Source: Chryseobacterium mulctrae
GTDB taxonomy: Bacteria; Bacteroidota; Bacteroidia; Flavobacteriales; Weeksellaceae
NCBI RefSeq assembly: GCF_006175945.1
Contig: NZ_VAJL01000001.1
Coordinates: 2,046,001-2,110,000 of the forward strand
Length of the DNA stretch: 64,000 bases
Reading direction: 5' to 3'
In this document: positions 43,407-52,275 of the stretch, in pieces
Position numbering within the stretch: position 1 is the stretch's first letter
Layout of the letters: the number at the start of each line of letters is the position of its first letter
Translations under genes and position numbers: made by a program
The notes under the pieces: model-generated
What the model was told of the DNA's origin: nothing
What the model saw: the letters and a program-made list of their open reading frames with translations, nothing else
Database searches by the model: none

Positions 43407-43772
43407 TCATAGCATGATTTTTTTATACTTTTGGTTTTGCCGATTATGTATTTCAGTTTTTATAGTAGAGTAATAGGAGTTTTTTTCTGTAAAAATTTTC
43501 ATTTCCTCAAATAACATTTTTACACTGTCATTTTTTATGGACTGGTCTTTCAGACTGAAATATTTTTCTCGATATCTGTTCATTTCATCTTCATATTCTT
43601 TACTTGTAGAAATGCTGTCTCTGATTTTTAGCGTAAGGAAATATGTTAAAGAAGTATCATTGATGTCAATTATAAATTTTTGTCCTGAAACTGATGTGTT
43701 TGCTTCTATATGAATTTGAGCAGTTAAGTTTAAAGAGATGATAAATGCAATTATTATAAATATATTTTTCAT
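43407..43772 (-). pseudogene. 5' part of a secreted host protein gene cut by the prophage
   Basis: 121 codons with a signal peptide (MKNIFIIIAFIISLNLTAQI). The mature part is charged and helical (YEDEMNRYREKYFSLKDQ). The frame runs into the prophage, which supplies the last bases of the TGA at 43407-43409. Joining it with the fragment at 11238-11558 keeps the same frame. It follows four tandem exported paralogues on the same strand and was probably the last gene of that cluster. Not recognised as a named family. Confidence 0.6.
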
Positions 43773-43910
43773 AATTTAAGTTAGACATTTAAAAGAGACC
43801 GCAAACAAATACAATCTCTTTATATAAGTTAATGTATCGGTAGCTTGTCCTTTATAAGAAAGAGACGCAACTAAGCATAAAAAACAAGCTAATCTTCAAC
43901 AATGTTCTCA

Positions 43911-44312
43911 TCACTTCGTGGTATAAACGTAGATATCCTTTACTGTTTTACTGCCATAAAAGTTTTTTTCATCATTTGTAAAATAAAATTGATTTTTATT
44001 ACTATAATATTCACTCTCACTTTCAGGAATTGGAAGTTGCCAATAAATTACCATATTTACTGTACCTATATCTGTTGAGTTATCAACTTTACAAAAGTTA
44101 AAATGTGAATAATATATACTTGTTGACCAAACTGATTTAGGTTGCAGCTGAATCATATCATTCAATAATTTTGTTAAGGGATGACCTATGTATTGAATTT
44201 TATTAGTTTCAAATGATTTTAAATATGCTAATATATCCGACACCTGTCCTTTATAATAAAAGGATACAACTAAGCAGAAAAATAAGCAAGCTTTCGATAA
44301 TGCTTTCATCAC
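43911..44312 (-). CDS. Exported paralogue D of tandem array
   Basis: 133 residues with an N-terminal signal (MMKALSKACLFFCLVVSFYYKGQ). The most divergent of four paralogues, about as similar to the others as expected from old duplication: it shares QVSDxLAYxKSFETNK, QLQPKS and the C-terminus NFYGSKTVKDIYVYTTK. Coupled to its neighbour by ATGA. Function unknown. Confidence 0.75.
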   Translation of the reverse strand: MMKALSKACLFFCLVVSFYYKGQVSDILAYLKSFETNKIQYIGHPLTKLLNDMIQLQPKSVWSTSIYYSHFNFCKVDNSTDIGTVNMVIYWQLPIPESESEYYSNKNQFYFTNDEKNFYGSKTVKDIYVYTTK

Positions 44313-44722
44313 TTCGTGGTATAAACGTAGATATCCTTCACTATTTTATTACCATAGAAGTTTCTTTCATCGTTTGTAAAGTAAAAATGATTTTTATTCT
44401 CATAATACTCTGTTTCTGTTGCAGGAATAGGTGTTTGCCAAAAAATGACCATATTCACAGTGCCTACATCAAATGAATCTTCCATATTATTAAATTTAAA
44501 CATACTATTATAAGTTTTTATTAAAGTTTCATCTGACCAAATAGATTTTGGTTGTAGTTGAGTCATATTATTTAAAAGCTTTGAGAGGGGTTGATTTATA
44601 TATTCTGCTTTATTTGTTTCAAAACTTTTAACATACACTAACGTATCAGAAACTTGTCCTTTAAATGAAAAAGATAGAACTACGCAGAAAAATAAGCAAG
44701 CTTTCAACAATGTTCTCATCAC
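44309..44722 (-). CDS. Exported paralogue C of tandem array
   Basis: 137 residues with a signal peptide (MMRTLLKACLFFCVVLSFSFKGQ). Nearly identical to paralogue B in its first 60 and last 55 residues, differing mostly in the middle (about 62-85). Conserved core includes VSDTLVYVKSFETNKAEYIN and AETEYYENKNHFYF-type sequence. Coupled to neighbours by ATGA. Unknown function. Confidence 0.8.
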   Translation of the reverse strand: MMRTLLKACLFFCVVLSFSFKGQVSDTLVYVKSFETNKAEYINQPLSKLLNNMTQLQPKSIWSDETLIKTYNSMFKFNNMEDSFDVGTVNMVIFWQTPIPATETEYYENKNHFYFTNDERNFYGNKIVKDIYVYTTK

Positions 44723-45132
44723 TTCGTGGTATAAACGTAGATATCCTTCACTATTTTATTACCGTAGAAGCTTCTTTCATCGTTTGTAAAGTAAAAATGA
44801 TTTTTATTCTCATAATACTCTGTTTCTGTTGCAGGAATTGGTGTTTGCCAAAATATAACCATATTTACCATACCTACATAAGGAATATCATCCATTTTAT
44901 TGAAAATGAATGTTGAACGGTATGTATTCGTTAATGTCTCATCTAACCAAATAGATTTTGGTTGTAGTTGAGTCATATTATTTAAAAGTTTTGAGAGAGG
45001 TTGATTTATATATTCTGCTTTATTTGTTTCAAAACTTTTAACATACACTAACGTATCAGAAACTTGTCCTTTAAATGAAAAAGATAGAACTACGCAGAAA
45101 AATAAGCAAGCTTTCAACAATGTTCTCATCAC
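44719..45132 (-). CDS. Exported paralogue B of tandem array
   Basis: 137 residues, same layout as C, with a variable middle segment (about 62-85, LDETLTNTYRSTFIFNKMDD). The near-identity of flanking segments shows recent duplication or gene conversion with C. Exported to the envelope. Unknown function. Confidence 0.8.
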   Translation of the reverse strand: MMRTLLKACLFFCVVLSFSFKGQVSDTLVYVKSFETNKAEYINQPLSKLLNNMTQLQPKSIWLDETLTNTYRSTFIFNKMDDIPYVGMVNMVIFWQTPIPATETEYYENKNHFYFTNDERSFYGNKIVKDIYVYTTK

Positions 45133-45521
45133 TTCGTGGTATAAACGTAAATATCCTTCACTATTTTATTACCATAGAAGCTTCTTTCATCATTTGTAAA
45201 ATAAAAATGATTTTTATTTTCATAATACTCTGTTTCTGTTTCGGGAATTGGTGCTTGCCAAAATATAACCATATTGACATTTCCTTTGTCAAACCATTTA
45301 TCTTCTATTGAAAACTTAGCAACAGAATAGTAACGTGTATTCGTAAATAATCCTATAGGTTGTAAATTATTCATATTATTTAATAATTTAGAAAAAGATT
45401 GATTAATATAATTGATTTTATTAGCTTCAAAAGATTTCACATAAGCTAATGTATCACTCACCTGAGCTTTAAAAATACAAGTAAATAGTAGAAAGCTGAA
45501 TATTAAAATTTTATTTTTCAT
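45129..45521 (-). CDS. Exported paralogue A of tandem array
   Basis: 130 residues from the ATG at 45521 (MKNKILIFSFLLFTCIFKAQ); a start 81 bp upstream would put the signal peptide inside the protein. Shares VSDTLAYVKSFEANKINYIN, the FWQAPIPETETEYYENK region and the C-terminal NFYGNKIVKDIYVYTTK-like end with B-D. It begins 13 bp after the JAMM lipoprotein gene ends. Unknown function. Confidence 0.8.
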   Translation of the reverse strand: MKNKILIFSFLLFTCIFKAQVSDTLAYVKSFEANKINYINQSFSKLLNNMNNLQPIGLFTNTRYYSVAKFSIEDKWFDKGNVNMVIFWQAPIPETETEYYENKNHFYFTNDERSFYGNKIVKDIYVYTTK

Positions 45522-45534
45522 AGAATTATTCACT

Positions 45535-47034
45535 TTAAAGATTACAATTATCAGTTTGTTCATAAATATTTTTTTTGGGACTCTGTGGATTAGGAGAATC
45601 ATTTACAAATAAAGGCTTAAAATCTCCATTAGAATCCATCTTACTTAATCCCAACCCCATATTATATTTTTTCAAAACGAATGCCATTGCTAATTCATAT
45701 GCCTCGTTTTTGGTTTTGCCTTGTTTTTTAAAAAATGCCAGTACTTCCGATATATCCTCACCAATATCAGAAGTAATTTTAAAATTATCCTGAGCATCAG
45801 TATAGTCATCTTTCGATTTATTATCAAAGAAATTTCTGAAAGCTGACCAGTCAGTAATTACAAGACCATATACTGAACCGTCGTAAGCTTTTACAATAAA
45901 ATATTGGAAATCCGGATTTATCTTATTGGCTGCTCCCAACATAAAAAGATCTGAAGCTGAAAAACTTCTGTATTCACTAAATTTAGGATGAGTATGTAGC
46001 GCACCATAAACTCTCATATTGGGATAGGTGACAGCAATTGAAACGTTTCCTACATTCGGGTATCCTATTTTGATCGGTGTTACCGCCTCAGGCTTAGAAA
46101 CTGAAGTGCCTACCCCAAAAGAAAAAGACTTTTCTGCTGTATTAGTAGCTATATCAGTCGAAATATCGGTCAGTCTCCCTTGAAATTTTGTTTTCTGGAA
46201 AAATTCTTTCAGCTTCAGGTTTTCACGATTAAGTTTTTCGCAGGTATTCAATATTTCTTCTTCGCCATCTCCAGAGCCTCCTCCTGTCCCCCATGCTCCA
46301 GTATCATAACCACCACCGCTCGGTTGCCCATCGGTATATTCTGTGATGGTACTTACCGCACAAGAACTCGTTACAGAAATTACCTGCGGTACTCCCGCCC
46401 TTTCATCACCGGTAAGATTACAAGACTGCCCATAAGAATGTAAGCCTGCAGAACAAAGCCCGGTCTCCCACACTATAGTATAACAGCCAGATATTTGAGA
46501 AACCACTCTTGCAGAGATATTCAGGTTTTCTATAGGAAATACCTCAATTTTATTGGTGAAATCTACCGCATGTCCCAAAGAAGAGATTTTCTTTTCTTGT
46601 TCTGTAAAATTATATTTCAGCATAATTCCTGAAAAACTTTCGTCTTCGTTCTTTTTCAGGACAAGGTTTTCGACAATAGGGGAAGCGGAATCTCTAGTTA
46701 TTTTAAAAGTATAGGTTTTGCTGCCATTATTTTCAATAACCAGTACAGAATCGGTATCTATTGTACCGCCTTGTAAAAGAGAATCCTGATTGTTCTTGGA
46801 TATTGCCTTTATTCCGATATTGTGTATCATAACGTTCTGCTGTATGTTGTGCACCTTTTCCCAAAGACCGGGAATACCTTTTACCTCTTTTGCATTAAGC
46901 ACATAGAATTTCCTGTTTTGGAACTGGTTTTCGGAATCTGTCTGCTGGTAATAATAGTCATCGGTGCGGCAAGAATGTACCACGAGCACAAGGGTTAAAA
47001 TCAGGCATAGCCTGAGCAATAGATTTTTTTTCAT
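45535..47034 (-). CDS. Lipoprotein with JAMM/MPN-like motif
   Basis: 499 residues from the ATG at 47034, which places the lipoprotein signal correctly (lipobox LVVHSC). The central part has a cysteine cluster (GCYTIVWETGLCSAG) and a GGGYDTGAWGTGGGSGDG linker. The C-terminal domain shows a JAMM-type metalloprotease pattern, GALHTHPKFSEYRSFSASD (HxHP then SxxD, about 345-360). It resembles polymorphic secreted proteins with a variable C-terminal enzyme. It heads the exported paralogue array. Confidence 0.75.
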   Translation of the reverse strand: MKKNLLLRLCLILTLVLVVHSCRTDDYYYQQTDSENQFQNRKFYVLNAKEVKGIPGLWEKVHNIQQNVMIHNIGIKAISKNNQDSLLQGGTIDTDSVLVIENNGSKTYTFKITRDSASPIVENLVLKKNEDESFSGIMLKYNFTEQEKKISSLGHAVDFTNKIEVFPIENLNISARVVSQISGCYTIVWETGLCSAGLHSYGQSCNLTGDERAGVPQVISVTSSCAVSTITEYTDGQPSGGGYDTGAWGTGGGSGDGEEEILNTCEKLNRENLKLKEFFQKTKFQGRLTDISTDIATNTAEKSFSFGVGTSVSKPEAVTPIKIGYPNVGNVSIAVTYPNMRVYGALHTHPKFSEYRSFSASDLFMLGAANKINPDFQYFIVKAYDGSVYGLVITDWSAFRNFFDNKSKDDYTDAQDNFKITSDIGEDISEVLAFFKKQGKTKNEAYELAMAFVLKKYNMGLGLSKMDSNGDFKPLFVNDSPNPQSPKKNIYEQTDNCNL

Positions 47035-47180
47035 ACGGTTTGGTTTTGGTGTGTTAAATATATACTTTTTTCTTAACTCTACAAATATGTAAAAAACAAT
47101 CAAAACAGCAATGCCCTATTTTTGATGCACGATTATTTTTGAAAAAAATTTATATTTGTTGTACCCAAAAAAGCATATCC

Positions 47181-47570
47181 ATGAATACAAGTATCGGCAA
47201 AAGAATAAGATCATACAGAGAAGAAAGAGGTTTTTCTCAGGAAGAACTGGCAGAAAAGCTACACATCTCTCGCTCTACTTATCAACGCATCGAAAATGGC
47301 GAAACCAATTCATGGATTAATCATATTGAAAACATCTGTACTTCCCTTAATGTAGAACTGGATGATATTCTAAAACCTGAAGAAGGTTACACTCAAATAA
47401 ATAAGGAAAATACATCGAATGAAAATTCAAGCAATAATATGATTCAAAATCAAACTAATAATTACAATGGTTCAGATAAGCTTACAGAGAGCCTTTTGGA
47501 TCAAATTGCTTTCCTTAAAGAAGAAAACCAATGGCTGAAAAAAGAAATAGACCAGCTAAAGAATATATAA
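47181..47570 (+). CDS. XRE-family transcriptional regulator
   Basis: 129 residues from the ATG at 47181 (MNTSIGKRIRSYREERGFSQ); a 14-residue upstream extension is less likely. N-terminal HTH_3 domain (about 4-60, EELAEKLHISRSTYQRIENG) and a C-terminal Asn-rich linker plus a short coiled coil (about 95-129). Divergent from the lipoprotein cluster, so it might control it. Confidence 0.88.
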   Translation: MNTSIGKRIRSYREERGFSQEELAEKLHISRSTYQRIENGETNSWINHIENICTSLNVELDDILKPEEGYTQINKENTSNENSSNNMIQNQTNNYNGSDKLTESLLDQIAFLKEENQWLKKEIDQLKNI

Positions 47571-47577
47571 ACAAAAT

Positions 47578-47597
47578 GCCCAACGAATTCGTTGGGC
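47578..47597. terminator. Bidirectional terminator
   Basis: Perfect 20-bp palindrome GCCCAACGAATTCGTTGGGC, flanked by A-rich and T-rich DNA, between convergent XRE and M1 peptidase genes. Confidence 0.85.
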
Positions 47598-47622
47598 GTT
47601 ATTGTTTTATTTAAACTAAAAG

Positions 47623-49464
47623 CTATTTCACTTCAACAAAATTATCTTCAGGATTTACATCTGCTAATCTTTGACTAGGATCTATTCCTAAAACGCTCAG
47701 TTGAGATTTGTTATAAGGTATGGTAAACGTATATTCTTTCTGCGTCCACGGCCAGTATTTTAGAGTAGTAAATTCACCGAACGCATCTTTGGTTTTCCAG
47801 GTATGCGACATATTTAACGGAATCTGATAATTAACCATTTTATTGTCGGCAGTAATTACGCTAAAGTCAATCGGCATAGGAATCTGACTGTTATTAACTA
47901 AAGTTATCGTTGTAGAAGTATTGCCGTATTGTACGTCTTTAATTCCGTAATCAATAGTTTTTGTCGTATTGATCCAGTAATGATGAAACCATTTCAGATC
48001 CATCCCGGAAACTTTCTGTGCAATGTGAAGAAAATCTCTGTCAGTAGGGTGTTTCATGCTCCATTCTCTGAAATATTCAGTCATGATTTTGGATAAATTT
48101 TCTTCTCCAACAATATATCCTAACTGCACCAAATACAATTCACCTTTCACATAACTTGCATAAGAATATGCCGTTCCGTTATCGTGATGATCACCCAACC
48201 AAACTGCAGGCTCTTCAATTTGTTTTTTTAGAAACTTTCTGTAGGCATCAATCTTTTCAACGAAAGCATTCGGTCTGTTTTCTTTTGGAGGAAATAACTG
48301 ATGCATCACGTAGCTTTCTGCATAACTTGTAAATCCTTCATCCATCCACGGTCTTACAGGCTCGTTGGTTGCCAACATTTGCTGATACCAAGAGTGAGAA
48401 CCTTCGTGAGCCATCAATCCTATCAAATCTTCAATGTTTTTTGCTTCACCCAAAATCATGGTACACATTCCGTATTCCATTCCGCCGTCACCACCTTGAA
48501 TAAAGGCGTAAGAAGGATAAGCATATTTCCCGAATTTAGAATTCATGATCTGGAAATACTTTGTGACATAAGGTTTTGCTTCACCCCAAGCTTTGGTTTT
48601 ATCGTTCTTCAGATATACAAAATACACTTTCGGACCTTGAGGCACATCAAAACTTTCTACCGAATAATCTTTATCTGCAGCCCAGGCAAAATCGAGCATA
48701 TTTTTGGCAGTCCATTTCCAGGTTGCTTTATTTTGATCAGCTTTAATCTGTGCTGAAGCATCATACCCTTTTACTTCTTTTGGATTTAAAAGCGTACCTC
48801 CGGCTCCAACAACATAATCTTTATTAATTTTGATCGTTACATCAAAATCTGCAAACGGCGCGTGAAATTCTCTTCCCACATAATCGAAAGTTGCCCAACC
48901 GTCATAATCGTATTCCGCGATTTTCGGATACCATTGCGTCATCGTCATATCAACCCCTTCTTTATTATTTCTTCCGGCTCTTCTGATTTGCTGAGGAATC
49001 ACCGCATCCCATTCCATTGTGAAAGTTGTTTTTGAATGTGGTTTAATCGGTTTATCCAGATACACTTTCATTACGGTTTCCTGAATTTCATATTTCAGTT
49101 CTTTTCCGTTTTGTTTAATCCAGTGAATATTTTGTGCGCCTTCTTCATTTTTAGGAATCGAAGCCAATCTTGAAATTCCATCTTTCTGTAACCTAGAATC
49201 TCCATTTTTCCCTTGTGAAGCCACTCTTTGATCCATCATTGAATTAGGCTTAAAGGCATTCCAATACAAATGGAAATACACGACATTGAGTTCGTCGGGA
49301 GAATTGTTGCGGTATTTTAAAGTTTGAGTTCCCTGATAAGTAAATTGTTCTGCATTGACGTCGATATCCATTTTATATTGTGCAGCTTGCTGGTAATAGG
49401 CATTTTGCTGTGCCTGAAACTGCGAAATAACAAATGCAAAAAGGATGATAAACGATTTTCTCAT
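47623..49464 (-). CDS. M1-family aminopeptidase, secreted
   Basis: 613 residues, signal peptide to about residue 18 (QFQA). The zinc site HEGSHSWYQ (about 354-362) has its downstream Glu in MDEGFTSYAES, and the substrate segment GGDGGMEYGM corresponds to the GAMEN loop. These define a gluzincin M1 aminopeptidase. Probably periplasmic or outer-membrane associated, for peptide nutrient use. Single gene. Confidence 0.93.
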   Translation of the reverse strand: MRKSFIILFAFVISQFQAQQNAYYQQAAQYKMDIDVNAEQFTYQGTQTLKYRNNSPDELNVVYFHLYWNAFKPNSMMDQRVASQGKNGDSRLQKDGISRLASIPKNEEGAQNIHWIKQNGKELKYEIQETVMKVYLDKPIKPHSKTTFTMEWDAVIPQQIRRAGRNNKEGVDMTMTQWYPKIAEYDYDGWATFDYVGREFHAPFADFDVTIKINKDYVVGAGGTLLNPKEVKGYDASAQIKADQNKATWKWTAKNMLDFAWAADKDYSVESFDVPQGPKVYFVYLKNDKTKAWGEAKPYVTKYFQIMNSKFGKYAYPSYAFIQGGDGGMEYGMCTMILGEAKNIEDLIGLMAHEGSHSWYQQMLATNEPVRPWMDEGFTSYAESYVMHQLFPPKENRPNAFVEKIDAYRKFLKKQIEEPAVWLGDHHDNGTAYSYASYVKGELYLVQLGYIVGEENLSKIMTEYFREWSMKHPTDRDFLHIAQKVSGMDLKWFHHYWINTTKTIDYGIKDVQYGNTSTTITLVNNSQIPMPIDFSVITADNKMVNYQIPLNMSHTWKTKDAFGEFTTLKYWPWTQKEYTFTIPYNKSQLSVLGIDPSQRLADVNPEDNFVEVK

Positions 49465-49582
49465 TGATAAATTTTATTTTTCTAAAGGTAGGTAATTTTT
49501 GAAAAAACCTCAAATACGGAGCGTTGATGAGGTTTTTCGTTGAAGTTTAGATGAGTTTTATTTTTGATTGTTAAATTACATT

Positions 49583-49672
49583 AAACACAAATATCACAAA
49601 TGAAGACACAAATAGACACTAATTGCATCATTCGTGAAAAATATCAGTGTTATTCGTGTTTAGATAAAATCA
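49583..49672. repeat. Intergenic repeat copy 1
   Basis: Sequence of the type ACACTAATTGCATCATTCGTGA then AAAATATCAGTGTTATTCGTGTT. It resembles the copy at 50275-50345. Both lie in gaps around the DinB gene. Repeats of this type are widespread in related genomes as far as I recall. Confidence 0.5.
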
Positions 49673-50126
49673 ATTTTTTAATCAAAGTAATCTGACCTAA
49701 ATGATAATAAGCGTGCTCGATCATTCCGTCGATGTTTCTTAAATAGGTTTCATATTTTTCGTCAACAAAAACCTTATCTAATTTAGAATCCGGCATTTGC
49801 TCTAATAAAGTGGCGAATTTTTCAGAATCCTGCCAAAGTTTATTTAAAAGATTTTCCCATTCCTGTTGAGATCTAATCGGAAGAAGGTCAAAGCTGAACT
49901 TATCCTTGATTTCCAAATCACCTCCTTCAAAAACATTTACCAATCCTGCAATGTAATAATCAATATGAAAAGTGAGCATTACAATTGTATTTAAAGAATC
50001 AATTTTTGTAGTTGCCTGTTCCCATGTAACATCTAAAAGCTGTTCCTTAAAATTAGTATTGGCAATCCATTTTCCATCCAGTAAAACTTCTCGAAATCTT
50101 TTGGCTAATTGTGAAGTTGTGCTCAT
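49650..50126 (-). CDS. DinB/DUF1572-like protein
   Basis: 158 residues, mainly helical. His residues at the expected places for a metal-binding four-helix bundle (LTFHIDYYIAG about 54; MIEHAYYHLGQ about 136-146). This fold covers enzymes such as thiol-dependent transferases and S-transferases; a specific function is not known. Stands alone. Confidence 0.75.
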   Translation of the reverse strand: MSTTSQLAKRFREVLLDGKWIANTNFKEQLLDVTWEQATTKIDSLNTIVMLTFHIDYYIAGLVNVFEGGDLEIKDKFSFDLLPIRSQQEWENLLNKLWQDSEKFATLLEQMPDSKLDKVFVDEKYETYLRNIDGMIEHAYYHLGQITLIKKLILSKHE

Positions 50127-50221
50127 TGTTTTAAATTTTGTGATTTCTAAAGATAATATTTTTTAAATCTCTCACAGATTGCACAGATTTTCACAGATGA
50201 CAGCGTATATTTTTTTCAAGC

Positions 50222-50254
50222 AGCCTTGTCAAGGTTTCGAACCTTGACAAGGCT
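50222..50254. repeat. Perfect 33-nt palindromic repeat
   Basis: Fifteen-nt arms AGCCTTGTCAAGGTT / AACCTTGACAAGGCT around TCG. A REP-like sequence in a 276-bp gap (50127-50403) that otherwise holds the second intergenic repeat. Confidence 0.6.
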
Positions 50255-50274
50255 AATAATTACAAATGCCGCAA

Positions 50275-50345
50275 ATAATAAACACAATTTTTAGCACAAA
50301 TAAATTAGTGTCATTTGTGAAAAATATTTTTGCTATTCGTGGTTA
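50275..50345. repeat. Intergenic repeat copy 2
   Basis: AAATTAGTGTCATTTGTGA then AAAATATTTTTGCTATTCGTGGTT, similar to copy 1. About 600 bp from copy 1, both inverted to the genes around them in the same manner. Confidence 0.5.
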
Positions 50346-50403
50346 AATAAAAAAAAACCTCAAATGCAAAACATTCGAGGTTCATACTTAATTTAAAAAT
50401 AAA

Positions 50404-52095
50404 TTATTTTTTAGCAGAAATTTCTTTCTTTCCGCTTTGTAAAATCTTTTCAAGGATTCTTAAAGTAATCAGATATGTTGGTTTCACTCCTGTAAGACCT
50501 AAACCTCCCGAAGAAAGTGTAGCTCCTGTTTCTAAAGGATTATCTGAAGCATAATAAGCGTAACTCACAAAAAGATCTGGTGCAATGTGATGTCTGATCT
50601 TTGATGCTACCTGAATTGCTTTCTGGTAATGAGCACCTTCCATTTCAAGACCAATTGCTTTCCAAGAAGTATTCATAAAATACTGAAGAATATCTCTGTT
50701 TTGAAGGGATGTTCCCAAAACGGTAATCATCGGTCCTTCAAAAGCTTTTAATTCATCATCTTTAAAATCTTCCAATTTCAAAGCATTTTCAAAAGGATAA
50801 TTATCTGCCGTTCCTTCAAAAATATGAGAAGTAGGAATCATGATATCTCCTTTTCCACCTTCAAGAATTCCGGCTTTCCCCATGATAGAAACTGATTTCA
50901 CTTTCATCATATAGACTTCGCCCTTTTGCTCGAAAGGTCTCAGCAATTCATCCATTACCTCAAAAGCCTGTTCACCAAATGCATAATCGAAAACCATAAT
51001 TACATCGTCTCCGTCATATTTCAAATGTCCGAAAGGGGTATTTTTAAGATTGGTTTTGCTTAAATCGATAATCTGAACATCGATATTACTTCCGCTCTTA
51101 TCGTTGATGTAAATTAAACCTTCTTCCAAAGCGTATTTTGAAACCTTATCGCGAAGATCTTTTTTGTCTGAAATATCTCCGTAAAGTTTGTAATCTACTT
51201 CTTTGGTATCTTTTTTCTTTAAAGCATCATTTCCGTACAGCATATTTTTAACGGAATGCATGTTTGCCGAAATAATATGTAACGGACGCATATGAAGATC
51301 GTTTTCAAATAAAACTTCTTTCACTTTATTAGCCCATTTTTCTCCAAAATAATGGTGTCCTACTCTTTCTTTAAGAATTGCACTGAAGTAGATCTCTCTT
51401 TCTCTGCTTTGTTTAGCATCTTCAAGGCTTACTTTTCCTAAATGGTAAATGATTTTGAATAATCTGTCCGGGTTTTCATCATCGCCAAAAGTATTGTAAG
51501 CGTTTAAAGTTTCATCAAAAGTTCTTCCTATTAAAGAAGAAAGATGAATCAAAGCCACTTCTTTTTCTCTTCTGCTGAATTTTTTCTCCCCTTTTACCAC
51601 TTCTTCGATGATTTTGAAAGCTCTTGTCGGCTTCCAGTTTTCATCCTGAATAAATGCGAGGTTACGAATTTTATCTGCTTCTATAAATAAGAACGTTAAA
51701 TGCGTAAGAATATCATAGATTTCTGAACGGCCCAAAAGAACTTCAATATTCATTTGGTGTTCATCGATTCGGTAACAGTTTCTTCTTCTCTTTTTAGGAA
51801 CGATCGGCTCGAAACTTCCTTTATCAAAACCTTCGTCTGATGTAAGATGAATGAAAGCGCATTCTTCAATACCATCTGGAAGTCTGTCTAAAACATACAT
51901 CAAACCATCCAATTCCAATTTGCTTGGAATGCTCATGGTACCGTAAATTTCCGGATTGATCGTCTTCAACAAACTTCTAATGCTTTCTCCAGAAACTCCG
52001 CTCGGCTTAAAAAAACCTCTATAAAACAGGTGTCTCATAGATATGTATAGTCTTTCAATTGCCTCGGTAGTTTCTCTTGCTCTAGAATTTGTCAT
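50404..52095 (-). CDS. DUF6909-like protein, nucleoside-phosphorylase-like C-terminus
   Basis: 563 residues, cytosolic. The N-terminal half is all-helical and charged (RARETTEAIERLYISMRHLF at the start). The C-terminal half is alpha/beta with AFEGPMITVLGTSLQNRDIL and GLEMEGAHYQKAIQVAS, which resembles the MEGA-type motif of purine nucleoside phosphorylases and AMP nucleosidases. Widespread in Bacteroidota in my recollection, as DUF6909. The enzymatic role is inferred from the motif. Confidence 0.65.
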   Translation of the reverse strand: MTNSRARETTEAIERLYISMRHLFYRGFFKPSGVSGESIRSLLKTINPEIYGTMSIPSKLELDGLMYVLDRLPDGIEECAFIHLTSDEGFDKGSFEPIVPKKRRRNCYRIDEHQMNIEVLLGRSEIYDILTHLTFLFIEADKIRNLAFIQDENWKPTRAFKIIEEVVKGEKKFSRREKEVALIHLSSLIGRTFDETLNAYNTFGDDENPDRLFKIIYHLGKVSLEDAKQSREREIYFSAILKERVGHHYFGEKWANKVKEVLFENDLHMRPLHIISANMHSVKNMLYGNDALKKKDTKEVDYKLYGDISDKKDLRDKVSKYALEEGLIYINDKSGSNIDVQIIDLSKTNLKNTPFGHLKYDGDDVIMVFDYAFGEQAFEVMDELLRPFEQKGEVYMMKVKSVSIMGKAGILEGGKGDIMIPTSHIFEGTADNYPFENALKLEDFKDDELKAFEGPMITVLGTSLQNRDILQYFMNTSWKAIGLEMEGAHYQKAIQVASKIRHHIAPDLFVSYAYYASDNPLETGATLSSGGLGLTGVKPTYLITLRILEKILQSGKKEISAKK

Positions 52096-52275
52096 ATATT
52101 AAAATTTTTATAAAAAGTCTGCTAAGTTACGAAAAATAATTTTATCAATTTAATTTATTCAAAATCAGACTATTGAATTTTAACCTAATTTTTTAAAACG
52201 TTATAAAATTAATATTTGCAATACTATTTTGAAAGAAAATCGGAATAAGTTTTATTCATATTTAAAAATCATATT

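Larger units (their letters stand above)
11559..43408. mobile_element. Mu-like transposable prophage, contractile-tail type
   Basis: Defined by S24 repressor, MuA-type DDE transposase, MuB ATPase and DUF3164 protein at the left. Gp28-type terminase, DUF935 portal, MuF, gpG, ClpP-like protease, capsid, DUF2586 sheath, tube and tape measure are in the middle. Fibres and an adenine methylase are at the right. Ends are approximate: ATAG occurs at 11555-11558 and 43409-43412, flanking TGTTAG at the left and GCGTTC at the right. The right end is not the CA expected of Mu, so the duplication may differ by a base or two. It is interrupted by an IS21 element and lacks baseplate genes. Confidence 0.85.

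Noticed and set aside
11543..43414. Prophage ends placed at TG 11543 and CA 43414 or 43409
   Set aside because: These give TG/CA ends, but flanking 5-mers (CTAAA vs TGATT; TATAG vs TAGCA) do not match. The ATAG pair is the best match and keeps the host frame, so it was used with a caveat.
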